DNA of 64,000 bases. Origin: Orthonyx spaldingii. Taxonomy: Eukaryota; Chordata; Aves; Passeriformes; Orthonychidae. Location: positions 1,420,719-1,484,718 of the forward strand of contig VZTJ01000523.1 in assembly GCA_013397795.1 (NCBI GenBank). The letters are read 5' to 3'. Positions 54,670 through 64,000 of this stretch are shown here, one piece after another; the first letter of the stretch is position 1; every line of letters begins with the position of its first letter. The notes under the pieces are model-generated. The model had not been told where the DNA came from and ran no database searches. It saw only the letters and a program-made list of their open reading frames with translations. A program made the translations under genes and the position numbers.

Positions 54670-57600
54670 CTGTTTTTGAACAAACAAAAACAAGTTATGA
54701 AGGAAAAACATTTACTGATTAAGAAGTTTTAAATCAGCCAAGTGCTGTTCAGATTCATGCACTTACACTTGCAGCAGAGAGAGAGTGGCTCAGTAGTTTA
54801 AAAACAACCAATCCACAGCACCTATAGTTTATATAGTTCTGTTTTAGAAACTGCTCAAACAGATCAGGAATATCACATGTGCACTGAATATAGCCATGGG
54901 TACTTTTTAATAGCTTGCAACATTCCAATGAATTGCATCAGCCCTGAGTGTACTGACTCTGAATAGCAAAATATGACATTTTCTAGGCACAGAACTGGAG
55001 GGGGGAAGGACACAGGAAATATGCAAATCATCACTTATAGCTTTTAATTCTGCATCAGCTTAAAAAAGAGAAAAGGAATAGGACAGGAGTAAGTGGCACT
55101 CCGTGACAATACCGTAACCATCCAGTGTTTACCTGTTTGCCATTGCCTGGCCTCTCCTCTCCTCCTTTTCTTGGTTTTTTGTTTGAGCACTCTATTAGTG
55201 CTAATGCTATCACAAATCTGCAGGTACTGTGTTGCATTACCGTTTTTGTTTTCTAATCGTGTATCCAAGTTATTTCCTAGAAACAAAAATTAGACACCAT
55301 AAAAAACCTTAAACAACTTGTTTCTTTGGGACTGATGACTGGAATTGCACAGCAGCATTATCTACTTTTTAAAAACAAGCATTGCCCATTCCTCTACCAC
55401 TAACATACATTAAGAAGAGGTGTGTTAATAGGAACCACTATCTATCTTTCCTGGCAAAAGTCAAGGGTGTGATTGTTTAAACACTGATTCATCTCTAAAT
55501 ATATTCCTTGATTTTTATTTAATTTGGTTTTACTTCTTAACAACTGCATTATCTCTTTTCTGTCTGCAAAACTACACTAAAAACTTGGCAGTGCCTCCCA
55601 ACTTCCCCATCCCCTCCCAAGGCCTACAGAAATCTAGAATTGTTTTAATTCAAAACAGTAGAGAAAGACCGTGGAGTCCCTCAATATCTAATTTATGGCT
55701 CATTCTCTGCATCATCTCTGATTAGGAGCACTGACACAGAAATGTCTATTTTTTCAAAGACAGTTTTAATTTTAATGTTGTTAAAAGTTCTCACCTGCCG
55801 CTTGACCGTCTTCGTATCTTCGGGGAAGCCTTCTTTCATCTCCTGCAGAAAATGGTATTTTAGTCATTATAAAATAATACTTCTTTTAAAGATGATGGTT
55901 TTGAAAGCCTGATAATGAGAGATAACTAACTTAGCTAGTAAGTAACAGGTTAACACCATCCACGTGGAGGTGTGCAGCTTGCTGGTGTGCAATCAGGAGC
56001 CTCAGGAGACCAAATCCCATGTCTGGGAGGAGTCATGTCTGCATGCTCACCCTGCTGGCTCTCCTGCTTTTCATTACTAATATGACTGTTTCTGCAAACT
56101 TTTAACCTCATCTATCCCCTCAGATACCAATGCAGGGGTTATCTGAAATGCAGTTTGTCTCTGAGATGGAAGCACGTTATCTCTCTGGAGTAGAAGCAGG
56201 CAGATAAGAGGACTTGGCCCTTATCAGCCTCTCAGCACAATGGAGTTCTGGGAGATGCACAAGGAATCCCTCAGGAGCACATTCCTCACTTTGCACTGGA
56301 AGTATTTGCTGTTATGTGCCAAAGCTCTGTGGTTCTGAAGCATTTTACCAGTCCAGCTGCTGAGCTCTCATCACCACACCAAGGAATTTTCACTACCTTG
56401 CTTAATTAATTGTAACAGAAACTGTGGAGAACTTGGTACCCTCTTAACAATCATTTAACACACCAAAATTCAAGGAAATTATACTAAAGAATAGACAGAA
56501 TTCACAATATATCCTCAGACACTTCCACTATTTGAAAACAAATCACCTTTTTTTTTTCTCACCTGAAGGACTAACAGGCTTAAGACAGGTATACAAACTG
56601 AAATTATTAGGAACATATTTACATATTTATTCCTATTATTCCCTTTTTGAAGTCTTTCCCCCTTCCTCCTGGCTAATGAAAAATACTTAAGGCTGTTCTT
56701 GTTTAAGATCTTCAACACTGAGCATCAAAACCCACATACTCTGTAAATCTAAGCTGGGATCAGAAACAAAACAAAACTTCTCCTAACAAGCTTTCCTTTC
56801 TACTCCATGAAACTCAACACACAGCAATCATTGGATGGCAGAGATCAGGAGCTGTTTCCAAAGCCCAAGGACAAGGTGAGGTCATCCCAGAGATTCTGGC
56901 AGCTGGAGGAGGGAGGCAATAATGGCAGGGATTTTCAGGAAAGAAGCACAGGTTCCTACCGTAAGCAGCAGCCCAAGCCACGGGGACAAACGTTTTATTC
57001 ACGCCAGAGTCCTCAAGCTGGGTGTCTGGAAGGGATGTGGCTTCTTCTTCCCCTACAATAACTTCCATATAAACTTCATCTGCTATTTCAGCACAGCCTG
57101 GATTAAGGGAGGAGAAAAAATCTTTAATTTTATTCTGCCTGTCCTAACTTTTCCTTCATTTAATTTGCTCTCACTCTGAATGATGCCCGTTATAAATTAA
57201 TTTTCTTCCTTTAGCATTTAGGGGATCATTGCTTATTCAGACATTCCTTAAAGAGAGAAAACATGTATCAATAAATACTAATCCAAAACAAATGCCCACA
57301 AAATTTCCAATATACAAACTCATAAATTTGCAGCTGATGACGTTTGCCACTTTGTCAGAAAGCTGCTTAATTCACAGTAGGAAAACAGAAAAATAAGAAG
57401 TTTGACTAACCTCATTTACTTCATCCATGGACATGTTAAATTTAATATAAATAATGAAATGACTGCACACAGTATGCACAAAGTGCATTATCCACATCAC
57501 TTTAAAATAGTTCTAGCCTGCTTTTTAGTTTTAGGGAAGATGAGCTTAGTTTTCTACTACTTCAGGCTGAAGAATCCTTCAGAAACAATTAAAAATGTCC

Positions 57601-58673
57601 TTGAGAAGGATGGTTATATGGGTGTACAAACAGCATGAGAAACAAAACCATTTCTTAGGATGCTTACTAATATCTTCATCTTCCTGAGAAGAGTCCTTAA
57701 CAGCCATGTAAACCATTTTTTCTCGCTGCATTCTCCCAACACCTCCTTGTTCGATGACTCCAGCGACAGAATGGCCATTGTGAAAGTCACTCTCAGTGAC
57801 AATTTCTGTCCCACCTGGAACAGAAAGAAGTGACACAAATTAAATCAATGTGAACAAAGCCACTGGTAAGATTAATTTCTGATTTAAGGATTTGCTTCTT
57901 GTTTACAACAAAACAGTTTTTCATAAAACTCCAATTAAATGTTTTTACATCCAGCCCATCCCCAAAGGAACAAACTGTATTTTGGGAACAGGGCCTGGGA
58001 GTGACCCAGAGGCTTCAGCTCCGAGAACAGCCATGAGGGAGCCTTCATTTTCAACAATAGACACAGGTGAGCTGTGCATCCCCTCAGAGCACTGGGAGTG
58101 CTGGTCTATCCATGGGGAAAGGGAACTGCAGAGCAATTCTGGGTCCCTTGGTTCACCTGCAGCCCCAGAAACCCTCCACTCTCTCTGCAAAGACAACCAA
58201 AGGCTGTCCAACATGAGGGATCCACTTCAGAGGCTCTGCTGTGCCTTGCAAAGTCAGAGAAAAGCAGCAGCTGAAAAAACAGCTGCAGACACACAACCAC
58301 TTCTACATTTGGGCTTTGGCTGCCTGAAAATAGCCCTGCTAATGAAAAAACCCTGAGACTAATCCACACCCAGTATCTGCTGCATCTGGGCAGCCTCCAC
58401 AAATGTCACGTTCTGCAAAATGCTCCAGTCACTGGATGCCGTGGAATGAAGAACAAACAGAAAGACCCTGAAACACTTCACACTACTGGAGGAATAAACA
58501 GGATTTCAAGGTACCTATTTCAACATCATCTTCAGCTTCAGCTTTAAATATGTACACTTTGATAACTTCTGAACCAAAGCCATCATCTTTAGCAACATCA
58601 TCATTTGCAACCTCGGTGCTGATCTTCAAGGGAGTGCTTCCTATATGGTCCAATTTCTCTCCAACATCATCCA
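53492..58673 (-). CDS. ZNF711: ZNF711, ZFX-family zinc-finger transcription factor (partial; 5' exons outside window)
   Basis: ZNF711 activates transcription at CpG-island promoters in the nucleus and recruits the histone demethylase PHF8. Human loss causes X-linked intellectual disability (family knowledge). Six exons lie in the window, in transcript order: 58673-58515, 57814-57668, 57097-56960, 55842-55795, 55276-55133, 54669-53492. They give 603 complete codons plus a split Leu. The visible protein has an acidic region (residues 1-150 of this part; blocks GSEVIKVYIFKAEAEDDVEI and REKMVYMAVKDSSQEDEDI), a basic nuclear-localisation-type stretch KQKTKKRRRGEARQWQT (about 195-211), then 12 C2H2 fingers (about 225-603) ending MRHHKEAIM. 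ZNF711 and not ZFX: the third ZFX finger is lost, finger 7 has altered spacing, SPLSSNKLILRD is present, and the neighbour is POF1B as at human Xq21. About 200 N-terminal residues are outside the window. Confidence 0.95.
55133..55276 (-). CDS. ZNF711: ZNF711 exon with basic nuclear-localisation stretch
   Basis: A 144-bp exon encodes NNLDTRLENKNGNATQYLQI, CDSISTNRVLKQKTKKRRR and GEARQWQT, ending in a split Ala. The KKRRR cluster is the probable nuclear localisation signal. Acceptor TTTCTAG, donor ACAG/GTAAAC. Confidence 0.95.
55795..55842 (-). CDS. ZNF711: ZNF711 48-bp exon
   Basis: It encodes DERRLPRRYEDGQAA between split codons (phase 1 to 1), matching mammalian DERRVSRRYEDCQAS. Acceptor TTCTGCAG, donor GCAG/GTGAGA. 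Confidence 0.93.
56960..57097 (-). CDS. ZNF711: ZNF711 138-bp probable cassette exon
   Basis: It encodes CAEIADEVYMEVIVGEEEAT then SLPDTQLEDSGVNKTFVPVA and WAAAYG. This corresponds to the ZFX block AEIADEVYMEVIVGEE. Both junctions are phase 1, so the exon can be skipped without frameshift. The shorter human ZNF711 protein reads DDI-R-DERR, exactly what skipping would give. Acceptor AATCCAG, donor TACG/GTAGGA. Confidence 0.93.
57668..57814 (-). CDS. ZNF711: ZNF711 acidic-region exon (REKMVYMAV block)
   Basis: A 147-bp exon encodes GTEIVTESDFHNGHSVAGVI, EQGGVGRMQREKMVYMAVKD and SSQEDEDI. It matches the conserved ZFX/ZNF711 acidic activation region, with EQGGVG in place of the shorter mammalian DQS. 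Acceptor TGTTCCAG, donor ATTA/GTAAGC. Confidence 0.95.
58515..58673 (-). CDS. ZNF711: ZNF711 acidic-region exon (VIKVYIFKAEAEDD block)
   Basis: A 159-bp exon encodes DDVGEKLDHIGSTPLKISTE, VANDDVAKDDGFGSEVIKVY and IFKAEAEDDVEI. It is the first ZNF711 exon inside the window in transcript order. It opens with the last two bases of a split Leu codon, so at least one further upstream coding exon must exist. Acceptor CCCTTTGCAG, donor ATAG/GTACCT. Confidence 0.95.
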
Positions 58674-60200
58674 CTGCAAAGGGAAGAGAATAATAATGAG
58701 GTTCAAACACATTTTGAGAAGTCAAAGCAATCAGCAGCATGATTTTCTCCACTATTCTCCCCATGCACAGGAAAGGTTTGTATTCATAAGAGGCCTTTAA
58801 AAGCAGCTCATCTCAAGAAACTTAAAAGAGATTCCAGAAGTTCGGTATCATTTTACTGCAACTCAAGAAACACAGCAGGAATTACAGACTGAAGGACACA
58901 AGAGGGAGCTTGTCATCAAAGGGAATGAGGAAACTGGTTATGGCTGAAACTATCAATCTTAGAAAGTAAAAACGTATCAGTAAATGAAATTAAGCATATA
59001 TTGAAAGGTGTTAAAAATTAACCCAGAATTGCCTGTTACAGTCTAAGAGTTCTCCAAAGTTTCACTCTGACACATGGTGACTAAAATTTAGTGGCTGAAA
59101 CTCTGGTGGAGTGTGACCACTTGGAGTATATTCCCAGCTAAAGAAGTGTGCACCAAAAATCTGACTGTATGTTCTCCCTTAAAGAAATTATGATTTTATC
59201 CACTTTATCATTTGAAAACATACACATTAATGAAGAATAATGCATATTATACAGTTGATCAAAAGATGCAGTGACAATGAACCCAAATACTACTATGAGA
59301 GATTGACTTCTCATTCTTTACACAACTCACTCGCTGATTATTTGGTCTATACATTCAAAATGTTCATTTAATTTCTAAAAAAAAAAATAAAAACAATACT
59401 ATTTTGGTAAAAAGGGCATTCACAGGATGTCCATAGATACACGCCAAACTGCCAACACGGAGGGCACTGAGCTCAGCATCTCTCTGACAATGTACCCACA
59501 CACTTCTCTCTGAGGATAAATTTAGCTCCTGTGCAGATGGTCAGCACAAACCTGTGCAATGCTCAACACCCACTGAAGTCCTCTAAATAGAGGAGAATTC
59601 CACAAAATGTAGACAAAATCTGAATGAAACACATTCCAGGCAAACAGCAACTTACTGCACACGTAACATTAAAATATGTGTGCACCAAGCAAAAAACACT
59701 CCTTAAAATGAACACTGAAGTGACAGCAGAGCTTCCTGACTCCTGGGGATGCTCTGATCCCTGGGACAGCTGCAGAGGCCCCCAGTCCCCTCTCAGTTTC
59801 CTGCCCCCAGGGCACTGGTGGCTGCTCCCAGGAGCTGCTTTAACCCCCTGAGGCTCCAGCCTGGGCTAAGTTGGAGTCAGTTTAAGCCTCTAAAGCTCAG
59901 GGCAGTCACGGGAGGTGCTCAGAGCCTGGGGGAAGGAGCAGGTGCCTCTCCTGCAGCAGGGAGGGGGAATCCACCTCAGCAATCCCAAACCAAGCTCTTC
60001 CCACTCATGGACAGGATTCCACAGACACCTGCCCAGCTCCCAGCACTGGGAAACCTCATTTCTGTTCACAAACCTTGGACTGCACCAGTTGAGTACAGAA
60101 GTTACTGAGGACAGAACTAGATAAAATGCAGGTAACTACAAGTAAATATTTGTTTTCCTTTTAGAACCTCTGTGAAGTCTATGCTTTGATGAAAATTAAT

Positions 60201-60315
60201 ATTCTGAGTTCGAAAAGACCCACAAGGATCATCAAGTCCAACTCTTAAGTGAATGATCCATAAGGGGATTGATCCCACAGCCTTGGTCTTACCAGCACCA
60301 GGCTCTACCACCTGA
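60201..60315 (-). mobile_element. TguSINE1-like SINE (tRNA-Ile head fused to CR1 tail)
   Basis: Read on the minus strand, the first part (60315-60256) follows tRNA-Ile from the D-arm onward: GGTAGAGCCTGGTGCTGGTA, then AAGACCAAGGCTG, then a degenerate B box GTGGGATCAATCCCC. The second part (60255-60201) is 'tcacttaagagttggacttg', 'atgatccttgtgggtctttt' and 'cgaactcagaatatt', a CR1-type 3' end. The tRNA 5' part with the A box is missing. This arrangement is that of TguSINE1, a passerine SINE mobilised by CR1. It sits in a ZNF711 intron in the gene's sense direction. Confidence 0.85.
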
Positions 60316-62943
60316 AACCTCTTGTGAAAAACATTTTTAAAATGCTGGTTTAGCTGTTTGGTGGGGTTTTGGGGTTTTTTTTGGTAACTAATGGATTAAT
60401 TCCATTGCTGAAAAAATATCAAACATGGATCAGGAAAACAAATTTCCTCAGGAAGAGAGTTTTTAGATTTTTTTAATTAAAAAAAACTTTCGGTATCTCT
60501 ACTGAAATCGATGCCAGGAACATCAACACCTTAATGAGTGAGAGTCTGCCATGTGCTGCAGGATGTTGGTGTTACCTGGCAGGACACTGGGAACAGTCAG
60601 AGCACAAACACTGAGAGACCCACACCAGAGAAGCTGCAATATTCCTTTGACACTCGAGTTTCCCAGCACCAGGTCATTAATACCCTTTATATCCACTGTG
60701 GGAGTGTTACTGCAGCTGCTAATTGACATTTGTGATGCTGCCAGAATGGGGTTGTCAGAAGAGAGAAAGTGAAAATGCTGAAATACCCTTATCTTGGAGT
60801 AAGTATTTCCATACATTTACTAAGCATGAATTTATTAAAGACTATTTTTTTTTCCTGCAAGGCATTTAACATTTATAAAAGTTTCTTAGCCGTGTTCTGG
60901 GAAATGATAAATAGAAGTTTAATTGAATACAAAGATCATTCCCACTGCATGTCTGAGTGTTGGAAGGACTGGAGGTAACTCCCAGTACAAGGAGGGATTA
61001 TACACCCAGCTCTGTGACTACACATGCTGCCAAAAAGAGCATTTCAGAGCTTACAAACCCTGTAAATTTAGAATTGGGAGGCGGTAATGAAGTTCTTTTC
61101 AAATCTGCAACTCAAGCAACACCAACTTTTTCTAAACTCATGAATTTTATAAACAAAACACGTTACTTGCTTAACAGAAGTAAGTATTTCTGTCCTGGCA
61201 GGTTATTCAACAACAGCAGCTTCCAGCTGGACAGGGGAGTCATCACATGTGTGATAGGAAGTTTTCTTTATGGCAAGATTTCCAACTATTTAACTAACAT
61301 TGTGTGACTGTGCATTATGGAGCTGGTGAACATAATATAAGGAAAAAAAATCACACAATTTAAGATAGTTACCAGAACATCAACTGCAATGGAATAAACA
61401 TTACATGAAGGGAAAAAATGAGGAATTTTTCAATTTTTATAAGAATGTTTTCAGCAAAAAAACCCCCCCAAAACATGAATATAGCACATATACTCGCATA
61501 CTGTGTTTTAATATGGCTTGTAAAGCCCCCAAATCTTCAATATCCTTTAGAGAGTCCTGTTTTAGAGGGGCAAACTTACAACAGTATTTTTAACATTTGT
61601 GGTTACTTCCACACCATCAACCATCCTGTGTATTTTCCAAAAAAATTCAGTCTTTACAATTTAAGCTAAAAAAATGGAAACCTATCAGGAAGCTTGTGTA
61701 TCCACGGCCTCTGGGATTACTCTTCTAAAAAAGCAGATGTGTAATATAGCAGAACTTGGAAAATATCAACTAGGCTGAGAAAAAGACACCAATACAGACT
61801 GCTATCTGTAAGATGTTGCTTTTGTTTCAAATACAACAAAACACACTCAACTGGCAACTGCTTTTGCTTAAATTATCTGCTGCTTTTCCCAGGGATAGCT
61901 CAGGGGAACAGGGAATGCTTTCTGTCAATGGAATACCAAAGTGTCTTCCAGCTCTGACTCATCCACCACAAGCACTACATGTTATCATCTCATCCCTTAA
62001 AATTAACTGAAAAAACACAACAGAGAACCTCCACAAACAGATGCTGAAGCCTCCTGAGTGAACAAGCTCTAAAGGAAAACTCAGCACACTCCCAGTGTTA
62101 AACTTACCTGGCTTGGCTGTTTTCAGGTGTGTGATGTCCAGATTCACCGTGGATTGCCAGCTCCCAATCCATGTGATGCCTCACATGCACTATGCTGGTG
62201 ATGCCACAGCCACCAGAGGAGCAACACGAGGGCAAGGTAAGTCCCAGCTTTGACAATTCTCCGGGTTTTTCTAATGCCTGATCTACTTAAGTCCCATTGG
62301 TTCAAATAGAGGAGTAGGAATCCTAAAATGTTTAGCAAATGAGGCAACAGTGTAAGATGCTACAAAGGAGGTGTTGGTGGCACAGTACCTTACCCCAGGC
62401 CAGCTGCAGTGTGGTCAGTGGTGGCTTTGGGGTCACCAGAATAGTGCATGGGGCCGGCACGCGGAGCGGGGGCTGGCAACCCGCTGTGGGTCTGAATATC
62501 GCAAACCTGAAAAACAAAAGAGGGGAGGCTTCAGCTGCACTGCCCACTGCCCCTGCAGCACGGCACCACCAGCTGCCACCTCACTCTCACACGGGGTCAG
62601 GGGCCCACCACTGCTTTTGGGATCCACTTCCTTTTTATCCAGGTGTTCGGATGGTTTAGAACAAAGGATCGTGAACACCCTGTGGTGTCTGTGTTGTGAA
62701 CGTATCAAAAATACATCCCGTGCTTATAAAGCTGGTTTGAGAAAGCTGAATTTATCTGCAGGGTGGTGATAGTCTTCCAATGAAAATTTCCAATCACTAA
62801 ATCATACACAGGTAGTCACACCACTATCAAGACGAACTTAACTATTGTTCAAATAGCATTTACACAAAAAAAGTGATTACCAGAAGTGTATGAAGTACTT
62901 GCATGGGAGTGTCACCTCAAAACGGTGAAAAATCACCTTTCAG

Positions 62944-62982
62944 TAAAGTCCCTTCCAACCCAACCCATTCTATGGTTCTATC
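62944..62982 (+). mobile_element. CR1 LINE 3' terminus, very short
   Basis: Only the last 40 bases of CR1 remain: 'gtcccttccaacccaaccca' followed by the octamer repeat ATTCTATGGTTCTAT. Plus-strand orientation, antisense to ZNF711. Confidence 0.85.
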
Positions 62983-63549
62983 ATTTAAGTTATAACTCCC
63001 AACAAGAGTAAGGGAAATTAAAATTCCACAGTCAGTTCCGTACCCTAAAATGTAGTATTTTGGTAGTTCCCAAATGTATTCCACAGAACAACTCGTGGTA
63101 TTCCCTAAGGGAATATCTGGCATTTTATGTAAAATCTCCCCTTGTTAGATGCTATATTTCATTAAAGACAGCTAAGTATTTTGAAATTCTTTAAAATGAT
63201 CCCTTTGCTGTGATTTACATTATAAAACAGTTCAACAGTCCTTTATATACACCCCAAATGAATAAAATTCACTTTCTACAATATTTACAACATTTGACAA
63301 CTGAAAAGATGTAAGTAAATAAAAAGTTTTGACCTGCTTGATAAATTGAGGCCTTTATCTGTTCTACACAACACATTATCTCCATAATCAAAACAAATTC
63401 AAGGGTAATATTTGAATAATAAAAAAATCCTAAAAACTGTGTAAGAATGATTCATTTCTGCTGACAAAAACACAGTAGCAGACACTTGGTGGGGTCAGGC
63501 TGGCATCCCCAGCACAACAGAGGCTCAAAACTTAGGAAACACAACAGAG

Positions 63550-64000
63550 CCCATCTTTACCAATGATCCAGATGAGGGGATCAGCTTTGCAGGTGGCACC
63601 AGGTTGGGGGATGTTGTTGCTGGAGGGTGGGAAGCTCTGCAGGGGAGTCTGGACAGGCTGGACCCATGGGCTGAGGCCAGTTGTGGAGTTCACAAGTGCC
63701 AGGCCCTGCCTTTGGGTGACAACAACTCCATGGAAAACTCCAGGCTGCGGCAGAGGGGCTGGAAAGTTGGGAAAGGCCCTGGGGGTGCTGGTGCCAGCAG
63801 CTGGACACGAGCCCAGGGGTGTCCAGGCGGGCAAGAGGGCAGTGGTACCTGGCTGGGATCAGGGATGGTGTCAGTGGGATCAGGAATGGTGTCAGTGGGA
63901 TCAGGAATGGTGTCAGTGGGATCAGGGCAGGGCCCATCCCCTGTGCTGGCACTGCTGGGGCACCTCCAGTGCTGGGGGCAGCTCTGGGCCCCTCAGGACA
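63550..64000 (+). mobile_element. Decayed CR1 reverse-transcriptase segment, runs off the window
   Basis: Translated on the plus strand with frame breaks, this shows the C-terminal CR1 RT landmarks in order: an NDPDEGI-like motif (63566 on), a degenerate FADDTKLG equivalent (AGGTRLGD), LDRLDPWAE, KCQALPLG, GASSWTRAQ and QLWAPQD near the end. It is the only CR1 piece here that includes ORF2. It is badly decayed and partly replaced by a 21-bp tandem repeat. The 3' part lies beyond the window. Confidence 0.85.
63855..63927 (+). repeat. 21-bp minisatellite within the CR1 RT remnant
   Basis: Three full 21-base copies (63855, 63876, 63897) and a 10-base partial fourth (63918) of a unit starting GGGATCAGG and ending TGGTGTCAGT. 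Copies 2 and 3 are identical and copy 1 differs by one base. It is in frame as a 7-residue repeat, but the host ORF is dead. Confidence 0.95.

Larger units (their letters stand above)
54670..58514 (-). other. ZNF711: ZNF711 introns between visible exons
   Basis: Five short GT-AG introns of 463, 518, 1117, 570 and 700 bases. No transposon or extra exon is recognisable in them. Confidence 0.85.
58674..63549 (-). other. ZNF711: ZNF711 upstream intron
   Basis: At least 5.3 kb precedes the exon at 58673 in transcript order. I searched the minus strand for the next ZNF711 block (the Asp-rich stretch followed by EDYLMIS) and did not find it, so the next exon lies beyond 64000. The intron holds a tRNA/CR1 SINE and a short CR1 tail. 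A region with open frames at 62102-62260 has a donor-like GTAAGT but no matching protein. Confidence 0.75.

Noticed and set aside
53492..58673. Assignment of the zinc-finger gene to ZFX
   Set aside because: Loss of the third finger, the H-x6-H finger, the SPLSSNKLILRD linker and the POF1B neighbour all point to the paralogue ZNF711.
62102..62260. Minus-strand frame ending at a GTAAGT, possible ZNF711 upstream exon
   Set aside because: The encoded residues (VNLDITHLKTAKPG) do not match any ZNF711 or ZFX block, and no acceptor of matching phase is evident.
1..64000. CRISPR arrays, operons, prophages or other prokaryotic systems
   Set aside because: The sequence is vertebrate with spliced genes and CR1 repeats. 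No regularly spaced direct-repeat arrays were seen.

Overview
This is vertebrate genomic DNA, almost certainly from a songbird (passerine). Both genes have GT-AG introns. Most of the recognisable repeats are CR1 LINE fragments, the dominant bird retrotransposon. One element at 60201-60315 joins a tRNA-Ile-like head to a CR1-like tail, the architecture of the passerine SINE family TguSINE1. The gene pair matches human Xq21, which corresponds to chicken 4p and passerine chromosome 4A. The chromosome assignment is inference from known synteny.

Layout: (1) Positions 1 to about 31.7 kb form a gene-free, AT-rich flank. I can support only CR1 fragments, homopolymer and microsatellite tracts, a G-rich tract and a pyrimidine-rich tract there. 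(2) A CpG island at about 31.78-32.77 kb is the promoter and first exon of POF1B on the plus strand. It is interrupted by an 84-base run of N inside the coding sequence and followed by a GC-rich tandem repeat. (3) POF1B runs to about 48.93 kb. I resolved 15 coding exons by open frame, splice sites and phase. (4) A 2.9 kb gap separates its poly(A) site from the poly(A) site of the next gene. (5) ZNF711 lies on the minus strand, tail to tail with POF1B. Its 3' UTR is at about 51.81-53.49 kb, the single zinc-finger exon at 53492-54669, and five upstream exons reach 58673. The remaining 5' part, about 200 N-terminal residues by comparison with mammals, lies beyond the window. (6) Positions 58.7-64 kb are ZNF711 intron with the SINE, a short CR1 tail, and a decayed CR1 reverse-transcriptase segment carrying a 21-bp minisatellite that runs to the window edge.

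The two genes are unrelated in function. POF1B is an epithelial actin-binding coiled-coil protein of cell junctions. ZNF711 is a ZFX/ZFY-family transcriptional activator. They are neighbours by conserved synteny. The more interesting points are a 138-bp in-frame cassette exon in ZNF711, the ZNF711-specific erosion of fingers 3 and 7, a Cys/Pro-rich poorly conserved POF1B exon 4, a frame conflict across the assembly gap, and the tRNA/CR1 chimeric SINE. I found no sign of a wholly new system, no bacterial features, no CRISPR array and no intact transposon.
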